64,000 nucleotides of DNA, taken from the NCBI GenBank assembly GCA_046295455.1, contig JBKBNI010000003.1:62001-126000 (forward strand), written 5' to 3'. The DNA is from Thermaurantimonas sp046295455 (GTDB lineage: Bacteria; Bacteroidota; Bacteroidia; Flavobacteriales; Schleiferiaceae). The translations under genes and the position numbers were made by a program. The notes beneath the pieces were generated by a model, which was not told the DNA's origin, ran no database searches, and saw only the letters and a program-made list of their open reading frames with translations. Every line of letters starts with the position of its first letter. Within the stretch, counting starts at the first letter, position 1. Positions 34,145-42,854 of the stretch are shown here, piece by piece.

Positions 34145-36733
34145 TCAATATATCAATCCTACAGATGTTTTAAGTACCTTTTTTCCGGTTTCAGGATGAA
34201 ACAATTCAAAAATAATTACATAAATTCCCATGGATACCTTTCTTCCGGATTTGTCTGTGCCGTCCCACACATAAAAACCTGAATCTGGTAAAAGCTCCGA
34301 TGAAGCAATTGTTGTAACCTTATTTCCGCTTAAATCAGCCACAAAAAGACTTCCTATGTAATTGTTTTTATCTAACTGAAAGTGAATTTGTACAAAGTCA
34401 TTCAATCCGTCATTATTTGGTGAAAAGGTTTTCGGATATACATGCAAGTCTGCGAAAGATTCAGTTTCTACTAATTGTTGTGAATTTTTATATCCCGGCG
34501 TAGCAAATCCTGATTGTTGTGAAGCTGATTTCCAAAATCTACTGTCATTTATCGGAGAGGTAAAAGAAACTCTCTCAAGGGACACTCCTTTGGGATTTCT
34601 CACCATTGGTGAATGCATCTTTTCATCATAGACAAAATAATCTAAAACGTCAAAACCGGCGTTAGTAATCGCAATCGAACCTGATCCAATATTCATTGTA
34701 GGCAGTGAAGCTTCAATAAAACAGACATCGCATTCTGTTGAATAAAAATCCAGTACTCCAGGTATGGAGGGGGTTACAGCTAAATATGATTTGGGAAGAA
34801 GTAAAATAGGCTCTGAGGATATATCCCTAATATTAGTAAGCTGATTATCAGCAAAATTTGCTAACTTTAACTTTGAAAGATCCAGAATTTTATCAGAAAT
34901 ATTTACTATTTCAACAAATTTACTTCCATTTGTATGTTGGTTGAAAAGCAACTCACTTAAAACCACATCACCTGGTAGAGGATTTAATGGAAGACCAAAC
35001 CTGTATACATCTTTCACAAGTTTATTATTTTGACAATCCACTGGTTTTTCTATCACTGATAACTCATATAGAATACCTTCTTCTATCGGCTCAATCACTT
35101 CAATGATGATAGCGTTTTCTGCATTTGAGTCGATCGTTACATTGAGTATTCCTGGGTCAGGTTGTATAGAAAAATCCGGTGTAACCGCTGGAGAAGGATG
35201 AAGTGGTTTATTAAACAACAGGCGAATTTGTGTCGGAGAAGGAACAGAAATGTTGGAAATAATTAATGAAGTTGTATCAGGATTATGAGTATACACAGAG
35301 TTTTTCCGACCGGGGGTCCCTCCTGTAGGACTTACTGATTCGCGCCAGTTCTTATTAAGGCCACAGAAATTGAGCGGGTCTATTTGCTCCAATGACCAAC
35401 CACCATTCCTTTTTACTGAACTTTCATACCATTGATCAGAATATGTGACTGAATGAATAAGTTGATTCCTGGAATCGAATAGTCGCAGACGGGCTCCTGA
35501 GTTAATAAGTTGTGTGCTGGACATACTTACTCCTGCTATGTTTATCCCGGAAGGAAAAAGGTTAACCGATTGACTTCGGGTAATTACAATAAAAGAATCC
35601 GGCTGTATGATTCCATTTAACATTATTGATGTATTGTTGACCATCATTCTCCATCCATCCAAGGACACTGGCACGGACATACGATTGTACAGCTCTACGT
35701 ATTCAGCATCAGGTAGCCCTACTACTGGTGTAGGGTCAGCCATAATTTCATTAAATACCACGTCAAAAGCATTGACCACAAGGTAAACAACCGCAATCGA
35801 TGTTTTAATAATTTCATTTCCCGATAAATCCTCGATCTCCTCTATGTCTAGATAATAGATTTGATTGGCTTGTAAGGGATTAAAAAAATTCAGTAATACT
35901 TCATTATTTTCTGAAGAGGTAAACTGTGCAGATAATGGAGCACCGATGTTACCAGATATAAAATAATTTCCTACGGATAATGCTGTGTTGGAAACTTGTT
36001 TTGAAAAGCGAACGACCACTTGCTGTGGTGTGGTAGCAGTCGCAGATACCACTACAGGTGGAATAGTGTCGCGAAATTCCTGAGCATTTACAGAAAAATC
36101 GTCAAAAAACATTTTGTCAAACCTGGTTGAAGTGTAACGGCATAGAATTCCAAAAAATGAAGAATTTCTGAATGTAGTATCATATGCAGTGCCGGCAAGA
36201 GTGTAGTCAGGTAGAGTGGCACTAGAAGTATCGTAATAGAGCGACCACAAGCCGTTGTTGTTCTCAACACGGATTTTAGCGTTAACTATATTTGTATTTA
36301 CAACATTATCTACCGATTCTACCAAAACACTATTGGACGTCCCTGACCTGCGAACCAGACTGATTCTTCGGTTGGTAGTACCCCCTATTCGGACAAAATA
36401 CCCATTTACTGCCCCCGAAACGTCAGCCACATTGGACACAATGAATATCTGAGCGAAATTTTGAGTCGATGGAGTGAATTCCAATCTTACTCTGAACTGC
36501 CAGAAACCGTCAAAAGCAGCAGTACTTGAAGTAGATAGCCAAGAAGTTCCGGACAGAGTGGTGTCAAAAAGCTGAAGTTCCGAGTTGTGAACACGAAAAT
36601 TGTTTACACTGCCTGTCCAGGTAGGATTGGAAGTAAAGTCACCATCTGAAAAATCATCCTGCCAGACAGGCTGGGCATACATATGTACACCCATCAGGAG
36701 GCAAATGATAAGGATGTAACGGATTTTTATCAT
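34145..36733 (-). CDS. Large T9SS-exported lamin-tail-domain protein
   Basis: The 862-residue protein has a signal peptide (MIKIRYILIICLLMGVHMYAQ). A laminin G-like or concanavalin-like first region runs to about 215, then Ig/Big-like segments. A lamin-tail domain follows near 330-440 (FNEIMADPTPVVGLPDAEYV, VELYNR), with a second one near 590. The C-terminus carries FSPNNDGLNDFVQ and YVWDGTDKSGRKVSMGIYV, the gliding-motility-associated type B T9SS sorting region. No catalytic motif is seen; a structural or adhesive surface role is likely. ATG 36733 is preferred over an in-frame ATG at 36775 because it starts the signal peptide and lies downstream of the -7 box. Confidence 0.85.
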   Translation of the reverse strand: MIKIRYILIICLLMGVHMYAQPVWQDDFSDGDFTSNPTWTGSVNNFRVHNSELQLFDTTLSGTSWLSTSSTAAFDGFWQFRVRLEFTPSTQNFAQIFIVSNVADVSGAVNGYFVRIGGTTNRRISLVRRSGTSNSVLVESVDNVVNTNIVNAKIRVENNNGLWSLYYDTSSATLPDYTLAGTAYDTTFRNSSFFGILCRYTSTRFDKMFFDDFSVNAQEFRDTIPPVVVSATATTPQQVVVRFSKQVSNTALSVGNYFISGNIGAPLSAQFTSSENNEVLLNFFNPLQANQIYYLDIEEIEDLSGNEIIKTSIAVVYLVVNAFDVVFNEIMADPTPVVGLPDAEYVELYNRMSVPVSLDGWRMMVNNTSIMLNGIIQPDSFIVITRSQSVNLFPSGINIAGVSMSSTQLINSGARLRLFDSRNQLIHSVTYSDQWYESSVKRNGGWSLEQIDPLNFCGLNKNWRESVSPTGGTPGRKNSVYTHNPDTTSLIISNISVPSPTQIRLLFNKPLHPSPAVTPDFSIQPDPGILNVTIDSNAENAIIIEVIEPIEEGILYELSVIEKPVDCQNNKLVKDVYRFGLPLNPLPGDVVLSELLFNQHTNGSKFVEIVNISDKILDLSKLKLANFADNQLTNIRDISSEPILLLPKSYLAVTPSIPGVLDFYSTECDVCFIEASLPTMNIGSGSIAITNAGFDVLDYFVYDEKMHSPMVRNPKGVSLERVSFTSPINDSRFWKSASQQSGFATPGYKNSQQLVETESFADLHVYPKTFSPNNDGLNDFVQIHFQLDKNNYIGSLFVADLSGNKVTTIASSELLPDSGFYVWDGTDKSGRKVSMGIYVIIFELFHPETGKKVLKTSVGLIY

Positions 36734-36743
36734 TGTTCGGGCA

Positions 36744-36751
36744 CAAAAATA
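36744..36751 (-). promoter_or_regulatory. Bacteroidota -7 box for the lamin-tail gene
   Basis: TATTTTTG matches TAnnTTTG and lies 10 bp upstream of ATG 36733, back to back with a plus-strand box at 36771. It supports the shorter start. Confidence 0.5.
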
Positions 36752-36770
36752 AACTTCCTTATTTTCAACA

Positions 36771-36778
36771 TACATTTG
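36771..36778 (+). promoter_or_regulatory. Bacteroidota -7 box for the phosphopantetheinyl transferase operon
   Basis: TACATTTG matches TAnnTTTG and lies 22 bp upstream of the ATG at 36801. Confidence 0.55.
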
Positions 36779-36800
36779 CCTTGTTATTTTATTGTAATGG

Positions 36801-37412
36801 ATGGAGTTTGTGTTTGCGTATTCAACCCCACATTTAAAAATACAGGTAGCAAAGACTTTGCAACACGAAAATCAGGACTTTCCGTCGGAACTTTTGTCCG
36901 AAACAGATAACATCCGCCTTCAAAATTTTACTAATAAAGCAAAAAAACTGGAGTTTTTAACAGCTAGATTATGTGCTTCTGCAGTCACCGGCAGACACCT
37001 GAAATTTGACTGCAAAGCCAATGAGCCTCCCCTAGTCGAAAGAGGATACCTAAGTATAGCTCATACTACGGGATATGCAGCTGCAGCCTATCATACTCAT
37101 AAAAAAGTTGGAATTGATATCGAGCTCTCTGACAGATTGGTAAAAGAAAATGTACAAAAAAGATATGCTGCTGAAAACGAATTGAAATTAATCCAAAATT
37201 CCGGCGATGCACTGAAACTTTGGTGTGCCAAAGAAGCTGTTTTTAAGGCAGGTCATATTCATGGATTGGACTTTAAAAAAAACATTTACATTGAGTGGAA
37301 CGATTTAAATGAAGGAACCGGTTACATACACTATGAAGCCACCTGTCAAGTATTCTCAATACGTCAATTTTCAGTAGAAAATCTTTTAATAGTTTATGCT
37401 GTTGAGAAATGA
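36801..37412 (+). CDS. 4'-phosphopantetheinyl transferase (Sfp-type)
   Basis: The 203-residue protein transfers phosphopantetheine from coenzyme A to carrier proteins. LSIAHTTGYAA, VGIDIE (about 99-104) and WCAKEAVFKA (about 143-152) supply the magnesium- and CoA-binding motifs. The length is between AcpS (125) and Sfp (224), usual for Bacteroidota. It may act on the fatty-acid carrier protein or on a secondary-metabolite carrier; no synthase is nearby. Its stop overlaps the start of the TonB receptor gene (ATGA). Confidence 0.93.
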   Translation: MEFVFAYSTPHLKIQVAKTLQHENQDFPSELLSETDNIRLQNFTNKAKKLEFLTARLCASAVTGRHLKFDCKANEPPLVERGYLSIAHTTGYAAAAYHTHKKVGIDIELSDRLVKENVQKRYAAENELKLIQNSGDALKLWCAKEAVFKAGHIHGLDFKKNIYIEWNDLNEGTGYIHYEATCQVFSIRQFSVENLLIVYAVEK

Positions 37413-39391
37413 AATACATACCTACCTTGCTTTTCTGCGTATTTATAGTGCGATGTGCATATTCACAGATTGACTCATCACTTATGCTAAAAGATGTAGA
37501 TGTTTATGCTGCCAGACAACCAATATCGCTGAGAGAATCACCCAGAAACATTCAGGTTATTACCTCTCAGGAAATAAAATCTATGGCTGCCCGCTCTATT
37601 GCTGAAATTCTTATGTTGGCTCCAAGCCTGGATGTCAGAAACAGGGGGCCTTTTGGTATTCAAACTGATGTGGGCATCCGCGGAGGAACTTTTGATCAAT
37701 CTTTAATAATGGTAGACGGAATTAAAATGATTGACCCTCAAACAGGTCATCATGCTATGAATCTGGGAATCAGCCTTCAAGATATCGATCGGATTGAAAT
37801 CATTCCGGGTGGATCATCCAGAGTATTTGGTCAAGGGGCTTTTGCCGGAGCTGTAAATATTGTAACCCGATCCAATCAAAAAAACTCCGGATTTCTTGCA
37901 GATATTGCCCTTGGAGAGCATGGGCTAATGAATACAACCTTTTCAAAAAAATTTGAACTAAAAAATAAGATTCAACTTCAAACTTCCGCCCAAGCATTAA
38001 GACATTATGGATACAGTTACAACACTGATGCTGAGACCTATTCTCTCTTCCTCAAAGCATCTAAAAAGACTAAACAACAGCACCTGACCTTTACACTATC
38101 AGGTAATATGAGAAGGTTTGGAGCTCAGAATTTTTATTCAACACTTTATCCAAATCAACATGAATTTACCAGGGTATTTTTAGCCGCAATGCACTACCGG
38201 TATACCGGAGAGCTGTGGACACACACGTTTACTGTTTCGTACAGAGAGCATCACGATCGGTTTGAACTTTTTAGAGAAGGAAGAAACTTTTTCATTAAAA
38301 CAGCCCAAAATTTCTTCATTACATCATCAAATGACACAGCTAAATTTTTAAATGGCGCGTATTACCGGGGGCATAATTTTCACGTTAACAGATCGGCTGT
38401 AGCTGATTGGAACAGCGCTCTCGATATGGGGTTTTTTGGAAATTTAAATATTGGTTATGAAATCCGAAGCGAACATGTGTGGAGCAATCGCCTTGGATTT
38501 CCACTTGATAAGCCTGTATTGATGCCTTTCGAAAATCAAACATTCCTTACAGGATATGCCGGAAGGGTAAACCAGGCGATAGTGATCGATCACCTGCTTC
38601 CATTAAATCAACAGTGGCTGATTAATTATGGAATCTGGTCGAATTTTAACTCTGAATTTAAACGCGCAACTATGATGGGTTTTGAATTGATGTACAAGCC
38701 TACAAACACTGCATCTGCCTGGATATCATACAACAAATCCTTTAGAGTGCCTACTTTCACTGATTTATTTTACAATATAGGCGGGGCAATAGGCAGCTTG
38801 GATTTACAACCTGAAATCTCTCACAATTATGAAACAGGCATCAGAAATGCGAAAAGCAATTGGAAAAGCAGTGCATCAATTTACGTTAGAGATGCCAAGA
38901 GACTTATCGATTGGGTCAGATTTCCCGATTCTTCACAAATTACAGCAGCCAATATTACAGAAGTCATTTTCTATGGACTGGAGGGATATTTCACCAGAAT
39001 TTTTGCTCCCAATCCGTTGGCAATACAATGGTTTCAGGTATCCTTTTCATGGAATGAGTCCTTCAGACAAAACAGCCACTTTATTTCTATGTATGCTCTT
39101 GATGTTTTGAAATTAAAACTATCAGGATCCGCCTTGCATAAAATTACCAGGAAAACAGCATTGAGTTATCAGATAAATTATTTAAACAGAGCAGGAAGTT
39201 ACCTCGACGTCAACAATGTAGTTCAAACCTTTCCTAGCACAGTACTTCTCAATATTAAAATACAATATGTAATAAAAAATGCTAATCTTTATCTGGAGGG
39301 AACAAATTTGTTCAATCAACTTCATTTAGATCGGGGAAATATTGTTTTGCCAGGCAGATGGATTCGGATCGGAACTACATTTAATATTTGA
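37409..39391 (+). CDS. TonB-dependent outer-membrane receptor
   Basis: The 660-residue protein has a signal peptide (MKYIPTLLFCVFIVRCAYSQ). The plug domain lies at about 28-155 (SPRNIQVITSQEIKSM, VGIRGGTFDQSLIMVDGIK, IEIIPGGSSRVFGQGAFAGA). A beta-barrel ends WIRIGTTFNI. It lacks the carboxypeptidase-like domain of SusC proteins and resembles vitamin B12, iron-complex or metal receptors. The gene lies between a phosphopantetheinyl transferase and hemD, so a cofactor or iron substrate is possible. There is no leader region and thus no cobalamin riboswitch. Confidence 0.92.
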   Translation: MKYIPTLLFCVFIVRCAYSQIDSSLMLKDVDVYAARQPISLRESPRNIQVITSQEIKSMAARSIAEILMLAPSLDVRNRGPFGIQTDVGIRGGTFDQSLIMVDGIKMIDPQTGHHAMNLGISLQDIDRIEIIPGGSSRVFGQGAFAGAVNIVTRSNQKNSGFLADIALGEHGLMNTTFSKKFELKNKIQLQTSAQALRHYGYSYNTDAETYSLFLKASKKTKQQHLTFTLSGNMRRFGAQNFYSTLYPNQHEFTRVFLAAMHYRYTGELWTHTFTVSYREHHDRFELFREGRNFFIKTAQNFFITSSNDTAKFLNGAYYRGHNFHVNRSAVADWNSALDMGFFGNLNIGYEIRSEHVWSNRLGFPLDKPVLMPFENQTFLTGYAGRVNQAIVIDHLLPLNQQWLINYGIWSNFNSEFKRATMMGFELMYKPTNTASAWISYNKSFRVPTFTDLFYNIGGAIGSLDLQPEISHNYETGIRNAKSNWKSSASIYVRDAKRLIDWVRFPDSSQITAANITEVIFYGLEGYFTRIFAPNPLAIQWFQVSFSWNESFRQNSHFISMYALDVLKLKLSGSALHKITRKTALSYQINYLNRAGSYLDVNNVVQTFPSTVLLNIKIQYVIKNANLYLEGTNLFNQLHLDRGNIVLPGRWIRIGTTFNI

Positions 39392-40084
39392 ATGATGATC
39401 CGTATTCTTTCGCAAAAAAAATTATCTGAAGAAGAGCTTCAATTTTTGAGAAATCATATTCAATTTGAGATCGAATATTTTGATGCTTTTTACATTGTAT
39501 ATCTTCCGGTTAATCCCGAGGTTAGAGCCGAAGAAGATATTTTGATTTTTACTAGTCAACACGCCATTTTATCTTGCACTGATTACATTTCAAATGACTT
39601 TGACATATATTCTTGCATTTGTATTGATGGACAGACAAAAAAATTAGCTGAAAAGAAAGGTTTTAACGTATTATTTTCAGCTGAATCAGCAAGTGAATTA
39701 ACCGAACTAATTCTAAGAAATAATATCCGGAAAAGATATGTTCACTTATGCTCTAATGATCGATTGAACACAATTTATAATTTCTTTATAAACCACTCTC
39801 AATACAGGTTTAAAGAAGTGATTGTGTATGAAAAAATAATGCTCTATCCAAAAGTAAATATCCAAACAGACATTTTACTGGTTTTTAGTCCGTCAGGGGT
39901 TATGGCACTTGAAAAATCTAATTTGGACAAAAATAGTGTTTTGGTTATTTGCATTGGCAAAGCCACTTGTGCCAAAGCACTCGATCTGGGTTACAAAAAA
40001 AGCATCGCATCAGAAAAACCTGAGGTTCGGAGCATGTTGGAATTACTGATTCAATCTAGTGGCTTTTTGGAAGATATCAAATAG
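39392..40084 (+). CDS. hemD: Uroporphyrinogen-III synthase
   Basis: The 230-residue protein has the two-lobed pattern of HemD: ILIFTSQHAIL in the first lobe and LVFSPSGVMAL, ICIGKATCAKALDLGYK and SEKPEVRSMLELL in the second. It closes hydroxymethylbilane to uroporphyrinogen III for heme and related tetrapyrroles. Sequence conservation in this family is low, so the call rests on these segments. It abuts the TonB receptor gene and its 3' end overlaps the convergent response regulator gene by 42 bp. Confidence 0.85.
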   Translation: MMIRILSQKKLSEEELQFLRNHIQFEIEYFDAFYIVYLPVNPEVRAEEDILIFTSQHAILSCTDYISNDFDIYSCICIDGQTKKLAEKKGFNVLFSAESASELTELILRNNIRKRYVHLCSNDRLNTIYNFFINHSQYRFKEVIVYEKIMLYPKVNIQTDILLVFSPSGVMALEKSNLDKNSVLVICIGKATCAKALDLGYKKSIASEKPEVRSMLELLIQSSGFLEDIK

Positions 40085-40438
40085 TTTATTCTTATTGACT
40101 GGTTTTACGATAAAATCAGACACCATACTGTATGATTTTGATTTATTCTGATCTCTGCTGTCTATAGAAGAAGTAACCATTACAACATGTATATCAAGAT
40201 CTTTAATGGTAACCAATTCGTCCAAAACATCCCAACCGCTCATACCAGGCATGTTTATATCGAGCAACATCAAAAATTTTTTGTTTTTTAAATCCTCGAG
40301 AGATTTCAAATACGACAATACATCTTCACCACAAATAAAATCTTCTACATTAAAGTCAAATCCGAGAGCCTTAATAAGAATTTTATGCAACATCAGAGTC
40401 ACCTGATCATCATCTACGTTGAGTACTATTGTGCTCAT
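40043..40438 (-). CDS. Single-domain response regulator paired with PAS sensor
   Basis: The 131-residue protein is a receiver domain only. VDDDQ lies at 8-12, the phosphorylation site is D60 in LLDINMPGMSGWD and K112 is in FIVKPVNK. It overlaps the PAS sensor gene by 4 bp (ATGA), so the two are translated together. Its last 42 bp lie antisense to the end of hemD. No DNA-binding output is present. Confidence 0.93.
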   Translation of the reverse strand: MSTIVLNVDDDQVTLMLHKILIKALGFDFNVEDFICGEDVLSYLKSLEDLKNKKFLMLLDINMPGMSGWDVLDELVTIKDLDIHVVMVTSSIDSRDQNKSKSYSMVSDFIVKPVNKNKLFDIFQKATRLNQ

Positions 40439-42783
40439 GCATCAATATTTTCAGTCTTTTTAGTAATTTGAAAAATAATTTCATCCAGTTCCTTGGCGGA
40501 TTGATATATTAATTGACGTAAAGATTTTTCATCCATCTCTGTATCCTTTAGCAATTCGTACATTTCAATCAACCCCATCATTCTGGCTAAAGGGGCTCTG
40601 ACTATATGAGATTGTGTCCATGCAATCTCCCTCAGTTTAAGGTTTTGTAATGAAAGTTTTTTCATCACGTTTTTCTCATTAGTGATGTCATGTATCGCTC
40701 CGATCACTCGACAGACTTTATCATTCATGCGAATCAAGACAGCGCGATTCAATACAAATTTATAATCACCCCTGGAATCCCTAAATCTGTATTCCTTTTC
40801 CCAATATCCATGGCCATTTTTTATCGCATTAGTAAGGCTGATGTACACTTCAGGCAAATCATCCGGATGACAAAAGTTTTGCCATGCCGTAGAATCTTTA
40901 GGCAAATCATCTGTTTTATGACCAAAGAAAAACTCTAGATTATCTGTCCAATGAAATGTATTTTTTTCAAGATCCCAATCCCAGATAACATCTGTCGTTG
41001 CTTTAGCAGCATATCGAAATCGAAGATTGGCCAATTCAAGATCATTTAAATATTTTTTCTTTTCATCTATATCTCTAATTATTCCCAAAATTTTTACATC
41101 ACTATCTATATTAATCCTATAAAAAGATATTTCAACCCAAATTGGATTTTTTTTGTTTTTCAGAAACAAAACTTCCATGACGTCACTTTTGATTTCCGAA
41201 TTTATTACTGGTTCGCTCAAGGCATTTAGATATTTAATGATTAATTCTCTGTCATAGTCACCAAAATAATCATTAAAAAAAGACTCTTTTACAGAATCAA
41301 TGGATTCAGAATGTAAATATTTTTTTGAAGATTCGTTGATATATTCAATCTTATTTGTCTGATTATTATAGATAAAAATCAAATCATTAGAATACTCCGA
41401 AAGCAAATTCAAGTAAAATGTTTTTTCTTTCAGAGATAAAGTCATCTGAATTTCATCAGTAATATCGATAAATACGCCCTGGTATAGCATCCCATTAGAT
41501 TTTTGCTTGTTGATTATTTTCTGGAGAATATATCGGATCGATCCATCCTCTGATACCAATCTGAAAGTACCATCATTCAGTGATTTTTTACTTAAGAAAT
41601 TTTGGTAATTATTTTGTACAAATTCAAGGTCATCCTGATGTATACAATTCAGTATATTAATCGCATCATCTTCAGTATGTATCTCCGTTTGAAAAATGTC
41701 CGATATTCGGGGAGAAACATATTTTTTGTCTCTATACGTATCGTAAGACCAATAAGCAAAATTTAGAATTTCTTCAGCATTACGCAAATGCTCTATATGT
41801 ATCCTTTTTTCCAAATTAGCAGTATATTCAGACGTAATATTCCGTACTATAATCATTGTATTATCCTGGTCATACTCTACAAATCTTGCTTCATAATACC
41901 GTATTTTATTATTAAATTCGAACTTATACACAACCGATTCGTTCAAGTTATTTTTATTTTCTAATTTATTTTCAAGAATATCTCTTAAATATTCAGGCAG
42001 ATATAATCTTAAGTCTTTACCCCTCACAGTTTCCTCATCTACAAGTGCATCTGAGGGGTTTTTTATAAAAATGAATTTTACTTTATACGTGTCGTTCTCA
42101 ATTAGTATTAAAATATCCGGTATGGTCTTTAAAATAGAAGTGATCATTTTATTATTTTCTTCCATCTGAGCAAGCACTTTTTTATATTCTGTCACATTTT
42201 CGGAGTGCGCCACAATGTACCTGCTTCCATCTGCGCTACTTAAGACGCTTATAATCAAATTAAAGAAATGGATTTGTTCATTTTCATGTACCAGATGCTC
42301 GCATTTCCAGAATTTGAGATGGTCATTCTTTAAGTCTTCGATTACGTCACCGATATTCCCTAAGTCTGTCTTCGACACATAAAATTCAAGTAATTCTCTT
42401 AAATCCGTTTGTCTGCCTGTGCATAGCTTCTCATCCATCCAGCCGTGTATATAAACGACATTCATGTCGACATCATAAATCCAAGTGATTGAATTTGTAT
42501 TTTTTACAATTAAATCTTGTATTTTATAAAATATCCTGGAAGTCTGATTTTCGATGAGGATATTTCGATACATATACCATGATAAAGAGAATATAATTAA
42601 TGACGAAATGAAGACAAAAAGAATCCCTTTGTATGTCTGAAACACAGGAATGGAATCCTGATCAAAATATTTCACGCTAAATCGATCTGATACCAGAATC
42701 CAGATGCAACCAAATACAAGATATGCCAGCGATACAACAATTACAGGTGTTAAAGAACTCTTTTTTGTGTCGGCTACAAACAT
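40435..42783 (-). CDS. Multi-PAS membrane sensor with phosphoacceptor-like helix but no ATPase domain
   Basis: The 782-residue protein has two N-terminal membrane helices (about 13-33 and 50-72). Several PAS/PAC domains run from about 90 to 700; the last has WDWDLEKNTFHWTDNLEFFF and FRDSRGDYKFVLNRAV. The C-terminus is a HisKA-like helix pair (QSHIVRAPLARMMGL, candidate H726) that stops 56 residues later. The HATPase_c domain with N, G1 and G2 boxes is missing, and no such domain is encoded downstream, where the response regulator gene begins. It may be a dimerising sensor that needs another kinase or a non-phosphorylating regulator. The gene is AT-rich compared with the efflux genes beside it. 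Confidence 0.85.
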   Translation of the reverse strand: MFVADTKKSSLTPVIVVSLAYLVFGCIWILVSDRFSVKYFDQDSIPVFQTYKGILFVFISSLIIFSLSWYMYRNILIENQTSRIFYKIQDLIVKNTNSITWIYDVDMNVVYIHGWMDEKLCTGRQTDLRELLEFYVSKTDLGNIGDVIEDLKNDHLKFWKCEHLVHENEQIHFFNLIISVLSSADGSRYIVAHSENVTEYKKVLAQMEENNKMITSILKTIPDILILIENDTYKVKFIFIKNPSDALVDEETVRGKDLRLYLPEYLRDILENKLENKNNLNESVVYKFEFNNKIRYYEARFVEYDQDNTMIIVRNITSEYTANLEKRIHIEHLRNAEEILNFAYWSYDTYRDKKYVSPRISDIFQTEIHTEDDAINILNCIHQDDLEFVQNNYQNFLSKKSLNDGTFRLVSEDGSIRYILQKIINKQKSNGMLYQGVFIDITDEIQMTLSLKEKTFYLNLLSEYSNDLIFIYNNQTNKIEYINESSKKYLHSESIDSVKESFFNDYFGDYDRELIIKYLNALSEPVINSEIKSDVMEVLFLKNKKNPIWVEISFYRINIDSDVKILGIIRDIDEKKKYLNDLELANLRFRYAAKATTDVIWDWDLEKNTFHWTDNLEFFFGHKTDDLPKDSTAWQNFCHPDDLPEVYISLTNAIKNGHGYWEKEYRFRDSRGDYKFVLNRAVLIRMNDKVCRVIGAIHDITNEKNVMKKLSLQNLKLREIAWTQSHIVRAPLARMMGLIEMYELLKDTEMDEKSLRQLIYQSAKELDEIIFQITKKTENIDA

Positions 42784-42832
42784 GGTTACAAATTAACCAA
42801 ACAATAAGAACTTAAAGCAAACTAATTAAAAA

Positions 42833-42840
42833 TAATTTTG
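42833..42840 (+). promoter_or_regulatory. Bacteroidota -7 box for the RND efflux operon
   Basis: TAATTTTG matches TAnnTTTG and lies 14 bp upstream of the TTG start at 42855, which supports that unusual start. Confidence 0.5.
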
Positions 42841-42854
42841 CTAAAAATCTAACC

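Noticed and set aside
37380..37409. Possible cobalamin riboswitch before the TonB receptor
   Set aside because: The receptor start overlaps the upstream gene by 4 bp, so there is no leader to hold a riboswitch.
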